From SPCO01 sp964579825 (GTDB lineage: Bacteria; Chloroflexota; Limnocylindria; Limnocylindrales; CSP1-4): a DNA stretch of 18,468 nt. A program made the translations under genes and the position numbers. The notes beneath the pieces were generated by a model. The model saw nothing but the letters and a program-made list of their open reading frames with translations. It searched no databases and was not told the DNA's origin. Location of the stretch: the NCBI GenBank assembly GCA_964579825.1, contig CAZOHT010000047.1:1-18468 (forward strand). Direction: 5' to 3'. Each line of letters begins with the position of its first letter. Position 1 is the stretch's first letter. Below, one piece after another: positions 1 through 7,484 of the stretch.

Positions 1-77
<77 letters not shown>

Positions 78-122
78 ACCGAGGGTGCTCGTTTGACAGA
101 GCCTGCGGATGATACCGCATGC

Positions 123-154
123 GTCGAAGCCCGGCCGCCGGGCCGGGCTTCGAC
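123..154 (-). terminator. 14-bp GC hairpin after the lipoprotein gene
   Basis: Arms 123-136 and 141-154 are perfectly complementary over 14 bp with a 4-nt GCCG loop. The hairpin lies 18 bp beyond the stop of the lipoprotein gene and before tRNA-Pro. No T run follows it on the minus strand, so it is a hairpin-only candidate terminator or 3'-end stabiliser rather than a classical intrinsic terminator. Confidence 0.6.
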
Positions 155-172
155 CGAGGTTCGCCGGTCGGG

Positions 173-1150
173 TCATCCGCCGGGGGTGAGCCACACCGGG
201 TAGTCCCGGACGTCCTCGGGCGAGCCGTCCTTCTCGGACGGATCGTAGACGCGGAGCGTGCCCCACTGGGCCTTCCCGACCGCGTAGGACACGGTCACAT
301 CGAACGTGCCCCAGCAGCCGGTGCCGCACGTCGCCATGACGGACTCGTCCGCGAGCACCTTGCCCGCACCGTCCAGGATCGCGACCCGGAACTGGGCCTC
401 GAAGACGTTCGCCATCCCGGTCACGTGACCCGAGCTGGTGAACGCGGCTCCGAACGCGGGCCGGTCGACGAACATCGAGGGCAGCTGGTCGGTGAAGTCC
501 GACCGGCCGACAGGCCCGGCCAGGACGATGCCCTCGCTGCCGAACACGGTCACGGTCTGGCCGTCGATCTGGAACACGACCGACTTGACCGTCGAGAACT
601 GCGTGAGCGTGTAGACGACCTGGGCGAGGCGGTACTGCATGGACGCCGTGCCGCCGCCCGAGTCGAATTCGGTCGAGAGATCCACGGTGGCGATGCCGTT
701 CTTGATGGTCAGTCCAAGCAACTCGGTCCCGGCTGGGATCGCCGAGCTGACCGACGCATACCGATCGCCGCTCGGGACGCCTTCGAGCAGCGCCCCCATC
801 GCGGCCCGGGCGACGGCGACCGACTTCGGGACCTCGGCGAGCGTCGGCACGACACCTTCGACGCCCGGTTCGCCACCGAGGACGAAGTAGGTGCGGACGA
901 TCATGGTCTCGGTCGGAGCCGTGGTCGGGGAGGCTCCGCCGGTCGGCGCGGCCGACGGCCCCGAGGTGGGTTCGTCCGACGGGGTCGGACTGGGTTCCGG
1001 CGTCAGGTCCGGACCCGGGTCCACGCTGGCGCTCGGCGCCGGTGACACGGGTGGGAGGCTGCCCAGGTTGCCACCGGTCCCGCCGCACGCCGCGACGGCC
1101 AGCATGGCCCCGAGCAGAAGGACGGTCGGGAGACGGTCGGTGGCGATCAT
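173..1150 (-). CDS. GerMN/Gmad2-type lipoprotein (LpqB-like partner of the two-component system)
   Basis: The 325-residue protein starts with a short basic end, a hydrophobic helix and a lipobox VAAC with Cys22, so it should be an exported lipoprotein. A Pro/Ser/Thr-rich linker (about 30-80) leads to a GerMN-like domain (about 82-215; features AIPAGTELLGL and GIATVDLS). A C-terminal domain of about 100 residues resembles the Ig-like Gmad2 domain, with a CGTGCWGTF segment and a final YPVWL. GerMN/Gmad proteins are envelope proteins of unclear chemistry; in actinobacteria LpqB interacts with the MtrB sensor. It is the last gene after response regulator and kinase. Its AGGAG (1159-1163) overlaps the kinase stop codon, 8 nt before ATG, which suggests translational coupling. 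The domain names come from pattern recognition; the lipoprotein call is firm. Confidence 0.85.
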   Translation of the reverse strand: MIATDRLPTVLLLGAMLAVAACGGTGGNLGSLPPVSPAPSASVDPGPDLTPEPSPTPSDEPTSGPSAAPTGGASPTTAPTETMIVRTYFVLGGEPGVEGVVPTLAEVPKSVAVARAAMGALLEGVPSGDRYASVSSAIPAGTELLGLTIKNGIATVDLSTEFDSGGGTASMQYRLAQVVYTLTQFSTVKSVVFQIDGQTVTVFGSEGIVLAGPVGRSDFTDQLPSMFVDRPAFGAAFTSSGHVTGMANVFEAQFRVAILDGAGKVLADESVMATCGTGCWGTFDVTVSYAVGKAQWGTLRVYDPSEKDGSPEDVRDYPVWLTPGG

Positions 1151-1161
1151 CGGAGGGGCTC

Positions 1162-2634
1162 CTATGGGCGGATGGTGTCAGTCGTACCTTCCGCCTCGGA
1201 CATCGCCGCCTCGTCGCCGGCGGGTAACGATCCGGTCACAGGCAGCCGGACGGTCATGAGCAGGCCGCCACCATCGCGGGCCTGCGCATCGAGCGTGCCG
1301 CCCAGGAGTTCGGCGTGTTCTGCGGCGATCGCCAGGCCCAGGCCACTGCTGCCGGCGTGACGCGATGGGTCGGCCTTGTAGAACCGTTCGAAGATGTGGG
1401 GCAATCGCTCCGGCGGCACGCCCGGCCCGCGATCCGCCACCGTGATCACGAGTGACGCGCCCGAGACGGCCACCCCCACCTCCACGGGCGACCCCGCGGC
1501 ATGCTCGTGCGCGTTGTCGAGGAGGTTGCCGAGGATCCGTTCCAGCCGGCGCGGGTCCGTGTCGATGATCGGGAGCTCGTCCGTGGTCGACACGATCGCC
1601 TCCGGGAGGCGGGCGGCGACGACGGCCGCGACGAGCCGCTCGATGTCCACCGGCTCGAGCGCGATCCGCTCGGCGCCGGCGTCGAAGCGCGAGACCTCCA
1701 TGAGGTCGTCCACGAGGGTCCGGAGCCGCGCGACGTCGGCGACCAGCAACTCCCCGGCGCGCCGACTCTCGTCCGGCAGCGCGTCGAGATGGTCTCGAAG
1801 GATCGAGGCCTCCGCGACCAGGGCCGCCAGTGGCGTTCGCAACTCGTGCGCCACGTCCGCCACGAACCGTCGGTTCTGCGCCTCGGCGGCCTCGAGACGG
1901 CCGATCGTCGCGCCGAGGGCGGCCGCCATCCGGTTGAACCGCTGCGCCCACGCCCCGAACTCGTCATCCGACATGACCGGCACGCGCGCCGACAGGTCGC
2001 CGCCCTCGATCCGCTCGGCGGCCCGGCCGGCCGCCTCGACCGGAGCGAGCACGCCGCTCGCGACGCGCCGGGCCACGACGAGGGCCAGCAGGATCAGGGC
2101 GATGGTCCCGACGATCAGGGCGAGTCGAAGCTGGTCGAGCGTCGATTCGAGGGTCGTGACGTCGTGGATGAAGTAGACGGCGGTCCCGCTCGGCCCGACC
2201 GGACCGCCGACGACGAGGCTCGGCTGCGTCCCGACCGTGGTCCAGGCGTAGGCCAGCTGGCCACCCGCCACGTGGCTGGTGAGATCGACCGGCAGGGCAT
2301 CGATGACGGCCCGGGCGTCCCCGAGGTCGCTGTTCGAGATGGCCGCGCCCTGGTCACCGAGGTCGATGACCGCCTCGAACCCGCGCTGCTGGAACCGCTG
2401 GAGCAGCAGGCTGTCGGCGATGTCGCTCGGCGTGGGCGGCGACGGGAGGCCCGCGTCCGGGATGGTCACGGTCAGGTCGAAGCGAGCCTGGTCCGCGGCC
2501 ACGTCCAGGATCTGCTGGTGCAGGGTCCGATCCACGAACAGGTACGAGCCGACGCCGAGCAGGATCGCGGTCGCCGCGACCAGGGCGACGAGGGTGAGGG
2601 TCAGGCGAGCCCGGACCCCATGCAGGCGAGCCAT
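1162..2634 (-). CDS. Membrane sensor histidine kinase (HAMP-HisKA-HATPase)
   Basis: The 490-residue protein has two membrane helices (about 11-34 and 171-192) bracketing an extracytoplasmic sensor of about 135 residues. A HAMP segment (about 193-245) follows, then a HisKA domain with phospho-accepting His263 in AHELRTPLAAL. The ATPase domain has N-box residues Asn370/Asn374, a DRGPG box (401-405), an F-box HIFERFY and a GLGLA box (431-435), so the catalytic set is complete. Glu264 and Thr267 after the His are the usual phosphatase residues of this class. It begins 5 bp after the response-regulator stop and is co-transcribed with it. The sensor sequence does not reveal the ligand. The ATG start is supported by the immediate N-terminal helix and the tight gene spacing. 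Confidence 0.95.
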   Translation of the reverse strand: MARLHGVRARLTLTLVALVAATAILLGVGSYLFVDRTLHQQILDVAADQARFDLTVTIPDAGLPSPPTPSDIADSLLLQRFQQRGFEAVIDLGDQGAAISNSDLGDARAVIDALPVDLTSHVAGGQLAYAWTTVGTQPSLVVGGPVGPSGTAVYFIHDVTTLESTLDQLRLALIVGTIALILLALVVARRVASGVLAPVEAAGRAAERIEGGDLSARVPVMSDDEFGAWAQRFNRMAAALGATIGRLEAAEAQNRRFVADVAHELRTPLAALVAEASILRDHLDALPDESRRAGELLVADVARLRTLVDDLMEVSRFDAGAERIALEPVDIERLVAAVVAARLPEAIVSTTDELPIIDTDPRRLERILGNLLDNAHEHAAGSPVEVGVAVSGASLVITVADRGPGVPPERLPHIFERFYKADPSRHAGSSGLGLAIAAEHAELLGGTLDAQARDGGGLLMTVRLPVTGSLPAGDEAAMSEAEGTTDTIRP

Positions 2635-2639
2635 GGTCG

Positions 2640-3320
2640 TCAGTGGACCGCCTTGTACCCGGCGCCCCGGACCGTGACGAGGAGGGTCGGCGAGGCGGGG
2701 TCCGGCTCCACCTTGGCCCGAAGCCGCTGCATCGCCACGTCCACGAGGCGCGAGTCGCCAAGGTAGTCGTAGCCCCAGATCCGATCCAGGAGGATGTCCC
2801 GGCTGAGGACCTGGCCGGCGTGATGCGTCAGTTCGACCAGCAGGTCGAACTCCGTCCGGGTCAACGCGATGTCGACACCATCGCGCCGCACGGTCCGGCC
2901 GGCCGGGTCGATGTCCAGGGGGCCGAGGACCAGGTGGGCCGTGTCATCGGGTCGACCGCTCGCCCGCCGCACCGCCGCCCGGACGCGCGCCACGAGCTCC
3001 GGCACCTCGAACGGCTTCTTGACGTAATCGTCGGCGCCGGCCTCCAGGCCGACCACGACGTCGATCGTGTCAGTCCGGGCCGTGAGCATCACGATCGGGA
3101 CGGTGGACGTCCGCCGGATCGCGCGGCACACCTCGAGGCCGTCGAGACCGGGCAGCATCACGTCCAGCAGGATGAGGTCGAAGCCGCCGGCCTGCGCGCG
3201 ATCCAGGCCCGTCCGGCCATCGGCGGCGACCTCGACCGTGAACCCCGCGTTCCGGAGGCCGATCGCGGTCACCTCGCGGATGGACGGATCGTCCTCCACC
3301 AGCAGGATCCGGGCGTCCAT
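2640..3320 (-). CDS. OmpR/PhoB-family response regulator
   Basis: The 226-residue protein has an N-terminal receiver domain with acidic residues Glu9-Asp10-Asp11, phospho-acceptor Asp53 in LLDVMLPGLDG, Thr80 and Lys102 in the KKPF motif, so it is a fully equipped phosphoreceiver. The C-terminal half (about 128-226) is a winged-helix DNA-binding domain of the OmpR type, with LTRTEFDLL and a terminal VRGAGYKA. It is the first gene of the regulator-kinase-lipoprotein operon and the cognate partner of the kinase 5 bp downstream. A GAGGGT sequence (3324-3329) sits just ahead of the ATG and may act as ribosome binding site. Target genes cannot be read from the sequence, but the gene order resembles mtrA-mtrB-lpqB of actinobacteria. 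Confidence 0.96.
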   Translation of the reverse strand: MDARILLVEDDPSIREVTAIGLRNAGFTVEVAADGRTGLDRAQAGGFDLILLDVMLPGLDGLEVCRAIRRTSTVPIVMLTARTDTIDVVVGLEAGADDYVKKPFEVPELVARVRAAVRRASGRPDDTAHLVLGPLDIDPAGRTVRRDGVDIALTRTEFDLLVELTHHAGQVLSRDILLDRIWGYDYLGDSRLVDVAMQRLRAKVEPDPASPTLLVTVRGAGYKAVH

Positions 3321-3362
3321 TCGACCCTCGTACGCGGCGGCCGCACGGCCGACCCTCGCCGC

Positions 3363-3390
3363 AGTATGCCAGTCGCGACCGCCCGGTCCA
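3363..3390 (-). promoter_or_regulatory. Candidate promoter for the two-component operon
   Basis: On the minus strand TGGACC (3385-3390) and CATACT (3363-3368) are spaced by 16 nt, and the -10 is preceded by TGG as in an extended -10 element. It lies in the 79-bp gap between the MFS gene and the response regulator, about 42 bp before the ATG. Both boxes deviate from consensus, so this is only a candidate. Confidence 0.35.
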
Positions 3391-3399
3391 TCGCGCCCG

Positions 3400-4656
3400 T
3401 CAGGCGGGTCGGCGCGCTCCCGCGTCGGCTCGCGACTCCGACATGCGCCAGGCGACGACGAGGCCGGATGCGATCGTCAGGACCGCCACCACGACGATCG
3501 CGGTCGACATCCCGGCCCGGTCCGCGATGAAGCCTGCCACGACGGCGCCGACCGCGAACCCCAGGTCGCGCCACAGCCGATACACGCCGATCGCCGAGCC
3601 GCGCCAGATCGGATCGGCGACATCGGCGACGGCGGCCAGCAGGGTCGGATACACCATGGCGGTGCCGAGACCCAGACCCGCGGCCGCGATGAACCACACG
3701 CCGAACGACGATCCGGCCGCGATGCCCAGGATCGCGACCCCCTGGAGCAGCATCCCTCCGACGATCAGCGGCTTCCGCCCGATCCGATCCGAGAGCGCGC
3801 CGGTGCCGATCTGGGTGACCGCCCAGACCGCGGGGTAGACGGCGGCCAGGATCCCGATCTCGGCGATCGGCAGGCCGGCCGCCGCGTAGAACAGCGGCAG
3901 CAGCCCCCAGGCCATCCCGTCGTTGAGGTTGTTGACGAGCCCGGCCTGCGAGGCGGCCGACAGGGTCCGGTCACGGAACGTGGTCCGGACGAGGACACCG
4001 CGCCAGGACGGCGTCGGCCCCCGCGCGACACTCCCCTGCTCCAGCGCCACGTGACCGCGTGTCTCGCGGACGACGAGTCCGGAGATGCCCAGTCCCAGCC
4101 CGGCATAGGCGAGGCCCAGGAAGAACGGCGCCGGCCGCAGTCCGAACTCGGCCGCGATCAGGCCGGTCAACAGCGCGGTCACGGCGACGGCGCCGTACCC
4201 GGCCGCTTCGTTGAGGCCCATCGCGAACCCGCGGCGACTCGGCCCGACCAGGTCGATCTTCATGATGACGGTGGTCGACCACGTCAGCCCCTGGTTCACC
4301 CCGAGCAGGACGTTGGCGACCACGATCCACGTCCATGTCGGCGCCCAGATGAGGAGCAGCGGGACCGGCAGGCCGACGATCCACCCGGCGACCAGCACGG
4401 GCTTGCGGCCGAACCGATCCGCCAGGCCGCCGGCGGCGAGGTTCGTGAACGCCTTGGTGATCCCGAAGGCCACCAGGAACGTCAGGGCCACCGACACCCC
4501 GGTGAGACCGAAGACCTCGTCGGCCAGCAGCGGCAGCACGGTCCGTTCCTGGCCGACCATCCCGCCCACGAGCGCGCTGACGCCCACCAGCACCGCGAAC
4601 TGGCCGGCGTTCGCGCCAAGACCGAGACGGATCGGGCGCGGGTCAGAGCCGGTCAT
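3400..4656 (-). CDS. Major facilitator superfamily transporter
   Basis: The 418-residue, strongly hydrophobic protein has the pattern of twelve membrane helices. The MFS signature loop between helices 2 and 3 is present (GGLADRFGRKPV, 76-87). A second copy begins the C-terminal half (GALSDRIGRKPL, 286-297), as expected from the internal duplication of the family. A charged cytoplasmic loop (about 197-232) separates the halves. It should be a proton-coupled or facilitated transporter, most likely an exporter; the substrate is not predictable. It is divergent from the PerM-like gene. The ATG at 4656 has no clear Shine-Dalgarno sequence but has a TACGAT box exactly 6 nt upstream, consistent with a leaderless message. 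Confidence 0.92.
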   Translation of the reverse strand: MTGSDPRPIRLGLGANAGQFAVLVGVSALVGGMVGQERTVLPLLADEVFGLTGVSVALTFLVAFGITKAFTNLAAGGLADRFGRKPVLVAGWIVGLPVPLLLIWAPTWTWIVVANVLLGVNQGLTWSTTVIMKIDLVGPSRRGFAMGLNEAAGYGAVAVTALLTGLIAAEFGLRPAPFFLGLAYAGLGLGISGLVVRETRGHVALEQGSVARGPTPSWRGVLVRTTFRDRTLSAASQAGLVNNLNDGMAWGLLPLFYAAAGLPIAEIGILAAVYPAVWAVTQIGTGALSDRIGRKPLIVGGMLLQGVAILGIAAGSSFGVWFIAAAGLGLGTAMVYPTLLAAVADVADPIWRGSAIGVYRLWRDLGFAVGAVVAGFIADRAGMSTAIVVVAVLTIASGLVVAWRMSESRADAGARRPA

Positions 4657-4662
4657 CGGCCG

Positions 4663-4668
4663 ATCGTA
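4663..4668 (-). promoter_or_regulatory. TANNNT -10 box (TACGAT), 6 nt before the MFS start
   Basis: The minus-strand TACGAT is separated from the ATG by 6 nt, placing the transcription start at or next to the initiation codon. No Shine-Dalgarno sequence is seen. A TTGACT (4693-4698) lies 24 nt further upstream, too far for a normal -35. Confidence 0.45.
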
Positions 4669-4752
4669 CCGTGCCTGCGGCGGCTATCCGCGAGTCAAGC
4701 GCCGCTCTATCATCGGGCGACCGTTCCGTCCCTAGAGGTGCGCACCGTCGCG

Positions 4753-5907
4753 ATGACCGCCGAGCCACCGCCATCCGCTGACGACCGGACGCGCCCGCAG
4801 CTGATCGTCCTTGCCGTCTTCGGCGCGATCGTCCTCCTCCTGCTCGGCGCCGCAGCCGGCGCGCTCGGGCCGTTCGTGGTCGCGCTGATCGTGGCCTACC
4901 TCATGGCCCCGGTCGTGAACGCCCTGCAACGGCGCGGCGTTCCCCGCTGGCTCGGCATCCTGCTGCTGTTCGGCCTGATCGTCGTCGTCGGCCTCGCGGC
5001 CGTGAGCTTCATCGTGCCGCGGATCGTCGCAAGCATCGAGACCCTCCAGGCGACGGGCACCCAGATCGTGCTCGGTCTGCCTGCTTGGCTGGCCTCGATC
5101 GGCGCCCCGCAGGAAGTCGTCGACGCCGCGGCCGCCGCCGTCCAGGCCGCCATCGATGCCGCCGAAGCCGCCGGGGCGGGCGGACTGATCGGCCCGGCCC
5201 TGCACGTCCTGTTCGGCCTGCTCGGCACGTTGATGTCGTTCATCTTCGCGCCGTTCTTCATCTTCTACGTGCTCAACGACGCGGACGGCGTGGTATCGGC
5301 GTTCGATCGGCGCATCCCGTCGGCGTGGCGGGCGGACGTCTGGGCGATGCTCACGATCTCCGACAGCGCCGCCAGGAACTGGTTGCGTGCGACCGTGCTG
5401 CAGGGCCTCGTCATGGCCGGCCTGTCCGGCGTGAGCATGGTCGCCCTCGGCCTGATCTTCGGGGACGCCTTCCTCGACGCCACGTTCCTGCTGATGGTCA
5501 TCTCGTTCTTCTCGGAGTTCATCCCGATCATCGGCCCGCTCATCCCGCTCGTCGTGGCCACGCTCGTTGGCGCGACCATCGGGCCGGCCGCCGCCGGTGC
5601 CGCCTTCGTCGTCTTCGCGATCCTCCAGCAGATCGAAGCCAACATCGTCGCGCCGCGCATCGAGGGCAAGGCGCTCGCGCTCCATCCGGCGCTCGTCCTG
5701 GCGGTCCTCATCCTCGGTCTCGAGATCGCCGGGCTCGTCGGCGCGCTGTTCGCGACCCTCTTCACCTCGATCCTGCTGATCAGCGGCCAGTACGCGTTCC
5801 GCCGGGCCAGCGGGTTGATCGACCCGCCGGCGCCGCCCCGGCCGGCGCCCGCCCCGGAGCCACTCGACCAGGGCTCCGTGCCGGGCATCCCGCGCCACAC
5901 CGCCTGA
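4753..5907 (+). CDS. AI-2E/PerM-family membrane permease
   Basis: The 384-residue protein begins with a short polar tail and two close hydrophobic helices (about 18-60). A third helix (about 67-89) leads to an amphipathic Ala-rich extracytoplasmic stretch (about 90-145). The C-terminal helical bundle carries the family hallmark EFIPIIGPLIP in mid-protein and, further on, QQIEANIVAPRIEGKALALHP. Members include TqsA, PerM and Na+/H+ antiporter-like UPF0118 proteins; physiological substrates are mostly unknown, so no substrate is assigned. A Pro-rich tail ends the protein. ATG 4753 is preferred because it begins the family-like N-terminus; an in-frame GTG at 4738 is an alternative, and AGAGG (4735-4739) would be a distant ribosome site for the ATG. 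The long open frame upstream is antisense to the MFS gene and not part of this protein. Confidence 0.92.
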   Translation: MTAEPPPSADDRTRPQLIVLAVFGAIVLLLLGAAAGALGPFVVALIVAYLMAPVVNALQRRGVPRWLGILLLFGLIVVVGLAAVSFIVPRIVASIETLQATGTQIVLGLPAWLASIGAPQEVVDAAAAAVQAAIDAAEAAGAGGLIGPALHVLFGLLGTLMSFIFAPFFIFYVLNDADGVVSAFDRRIPSAWRADVWAMLTISDSAARNWLRATVLQGLVMAGLSGVSMVALGLIFGDAFLDATFLLMVISFFSEFIPIIGPLIPLVVATLVGATIGPAAAGAAFVVFAILQQIEANIVAPRIEGKALALHPALVLAVLILGLEIAGLVGALFATLFTSILLISGQYAFRRASGLIDPPAPPRPAPAPEPLDQGSVPGIPRHTA

Positions 5908-5924
5908 CCCGAGGTCCGGTCCGC

Positions 5925-7163
5925 CTACGTACCGAGCGTCGCCTCGAATTCGGCGTTCTCCCGGACCCGACGCTCGGCGTGGATGGGCAACGTTCCCAGG
6001 GCCGCCAGCACGAACAGCAGCGCCATCAGCCCGAAGGCGATCGTCACCCCGGTGGCGTCACCCAGCTGCTCGATGAGGACGCCGTAGAACGCCACCCACA
6101 GCGACCCGACGCCGAAGGCCAGCGTGAAGTAGACGGCGTACGTCGCGTCACGGATGGACGGCGGGGAGATGTCGGCGAGGAGCGCCTGGAGCTGTGGGCT
6201 CTCGGCGAAGGAGAAGAGGCCCATGACGATGATGCCGACCCACAGCCACAGCATGTCGGTGCCCGCCAGCAGGAAGATGACGAATCCGGCGGCGCCTCCG
6301 AGGTACACGCCGATGATCAGCGGCTTCCGCCCGACCCGATCCGACAACCAGCCGGCGACGAGCGGCACCGGGACGGAGAACACGATCAGCACGCCATACA
6401 TCAGCGCCGACGTCGTCTCGTCGACGCCGAGGACGCGAGTCAGGTAGATCAGGGCGAACAGGTTGACCACGCCGAGGCCGCGGCCCGCGCCGCCAAGCAC
6501 GGACGTGAGGTACAGCCAGCGCAGGTCCCGGTCGCGGGCGATCCGGCCGAACGCCTCCCGCACGGTCCCGCTGGCCTTCGCCGCCGCCCGGTCCGTGCCG
6601 GCCTCCCGGATGAACAGCAGGATGAGGATCGCCACGATGATCGCCGGGATCCCGAGGGCGATCGAGGCCCCACGCCAACCCACGGCCAGGATCAGCGGCG
6701 CCCCGATGACGGCGATGACCACCGTGCCGACGTTGCCGCCGGCGATGTGGGCGCTGATGGCGAACCCGCGACGTTCCGGTGGGAACTGCTCCGAGAGCAG
6801 GCCGTTCCCGACCGGGTGCTGGGGCGACCCGCCGACGCGCGACACGATGTTCGGGATCGCGAACGTGGCGAAGCTCGTCGCGAACGCCTGGAGGACGAAC
6901 CCGCCACCGAACAGGATCCCGCCCACGCCGAGCAGGTGCCGTCGCGCGACGAGGCGGGTCAGGCCCGCGTAGCTCAGCTGGATGAGCCCGGCACAGACCG
7001 CCGACGCGGCGGCCAGGAAGGCGATCGTCTCCACGCCGACGCCGTAGTCGACGATGATCCTGAGGAAGATCAGCGGCAGGATGACCGCCTGGGCGTGGTT
7101 GATCGCGTGGGCGACCGACAACAGCGCCAGCGAGCGCGTCGGGTGGATCCGGGACGCTGTCAC
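5925..7163 (-). CDS. MFS transporter, fosmidomycin-resistance (Fsr)-like
   Basis: The 412-residue protein has about twelve hydrophobic helices and an MFS loop signature GWLSDRVGRKPL (271-282) at the start of the second half. The first helix contains AHAINHAQ, and the segment QHPVGNG (115-121) followed by HIAGGNVG resembles the HP-x-G and GGN-x-G features of Fsr-type exporters. An efflux role is therefore the best guess, with unknown substrate. The start is GTG at 7163 with no obvious ribosome binding site. The gene follows the small membrane-protein gene by 25 bp on the same strand, so the two are probably co-transcribed. It ends 17 bp from the convergent PerM-like gene. The Fsr assignment is by resemblance only. 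Confidence 0.9.
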   Translation of the reverse strand: MTASRIHPTRSLALLSVAHAINHAQAVILPLIFLRIIVDYGVGVETIAFLAAASAVCAGLIQLSYAGLTRLVARRHLLGVGGILFGGGFVLQAFATSFATFAIPNIVSRVGGSPQHPVGNGLLSEQFPPERRGFAISAHIAGGNVGTVVIAVIGAPLILAVGWRGASIALGIPAIIVAILILLFIREAGTDRAAAKASGTVREAFGRIARDRDLRWLYLTSVLGGAGRGLGVVNLFALIYLTRVLGVDETTSALMYGVLIVFSVPVPLVAGWLSDRVGRKPLIIGVYLGGAAGFVIFLLAGTDMLWLWVGIIVMGLFSFAESPQLQALLADISPPSIRDATYAVYFTLAFGVGSLWVAFYGVLIEQLGDATGVTIAFGLMALLFVLAALGTLPIHAERRVRENAEFEATLGT

Positions 7164-7188
7164 CGGCGCTTGATCCGCCGGAGCGGAC

Positions 7189-7395
7189 CTACTGGAGGTG
7201 ATGCCCGGACGTGCCGTGCTTCGACGGCAGGATCGCGAGCACGAAGATCCCGATCCCGAACGTCAGGAAGGTGATGACGCCCCAGGTGACCGGGCTACGA
7301 CCGCGCTTGGCCGCCATCTTCGTGGCGTAGTAGACGAGGACGAACCAGACGACCAGCCCGAGGACGACCGCGCCGCCGTAGTAGAGGGTATCCAT
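7189..7395 (-). CDS. Small two-helix membrane protein
   Basis: This is a 68-residue protein with two predicted membrane helices (about 7-24 and 38-57) joined by a basic loop containing AAKRGRSPVTWG, and a short polar His-containing tail. Small proteins with this helix, KRGRSP-W-G loop, helix layout are common in high-GC bacteria but have no known function, and none is proposed. Evidence for a real gene is the coherent hydrophobic profile, the position in an otherwise empty stretch, the 25-bp spacing to the MFS gene on the same strand, and a TACACT box exactly 6 nt before the ATG. It could be an accessory subunit of the downstream transporter, but that is speculation. Confidence 0.75.
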   Translation of the reverse strand: MDTLYYGGAVVLGLVVWFVLVYYATKMAAKRGRSPVTWGVITFLTFGIGIFVLAILPSKHGTSGHHLQ

Positions 7396-7484
7396 GGGCG
7401 CAGTGTAGCGACCGGCGGAGGCCCGGTGTGCGATGCTTCCGGCGCGGCCCGGACGGCCGCCAGCCCCCGAGGAGGTGCCTGGAC
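7396..7484. other. Divergent intergenic region, small membrane gene / AHCY-like gene
   Basis: This 89-bp spacer separates two divergently read genes. On the minus side it carries the TACACT box. On the plus side it ends in a strong GAGGAGG (7469-7475) serving the AHCY-like GTG start. No convincing plus-strand promoter or operator is visible. Confidence 0.5.
7402..7407 (-). promoter_or_regulatory. TANNNT -10 box (TACACT), 6 nt before the small membrane gene
   Basis: The minus-strand TACACT ends 6 nt before the ATG at 7395, with no Shine-Dalgarno sequence. It has the same spacing as the boxes at 4663, 15462 and 17752. No -35 is recognisable. Confidence 0.45.

Noticed and set aside
93..98. Perfect TTGACA on the plus strand near the tRNA
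   Set aside because: No suitable -10 lies 16-18 nt downstream and no plus-strand gene follows; it is probably chance.
4693..4698. Minus-strand TTGACT upstream of the MFS gene as a -35 element
   Set aside because: The spacer to the TACGAT box is 24 nt, well outside the usual range.
3067..4752. Long plus-strand open frame continuous with the PerM-like gene, which would give a 946-residue protein
   Set aside because: The upstream part is antisense to the response regulator and MFS genes, has a biased Arg/Pro/Asp composition and no family features. The PerM similarity begins at the 4753 start.
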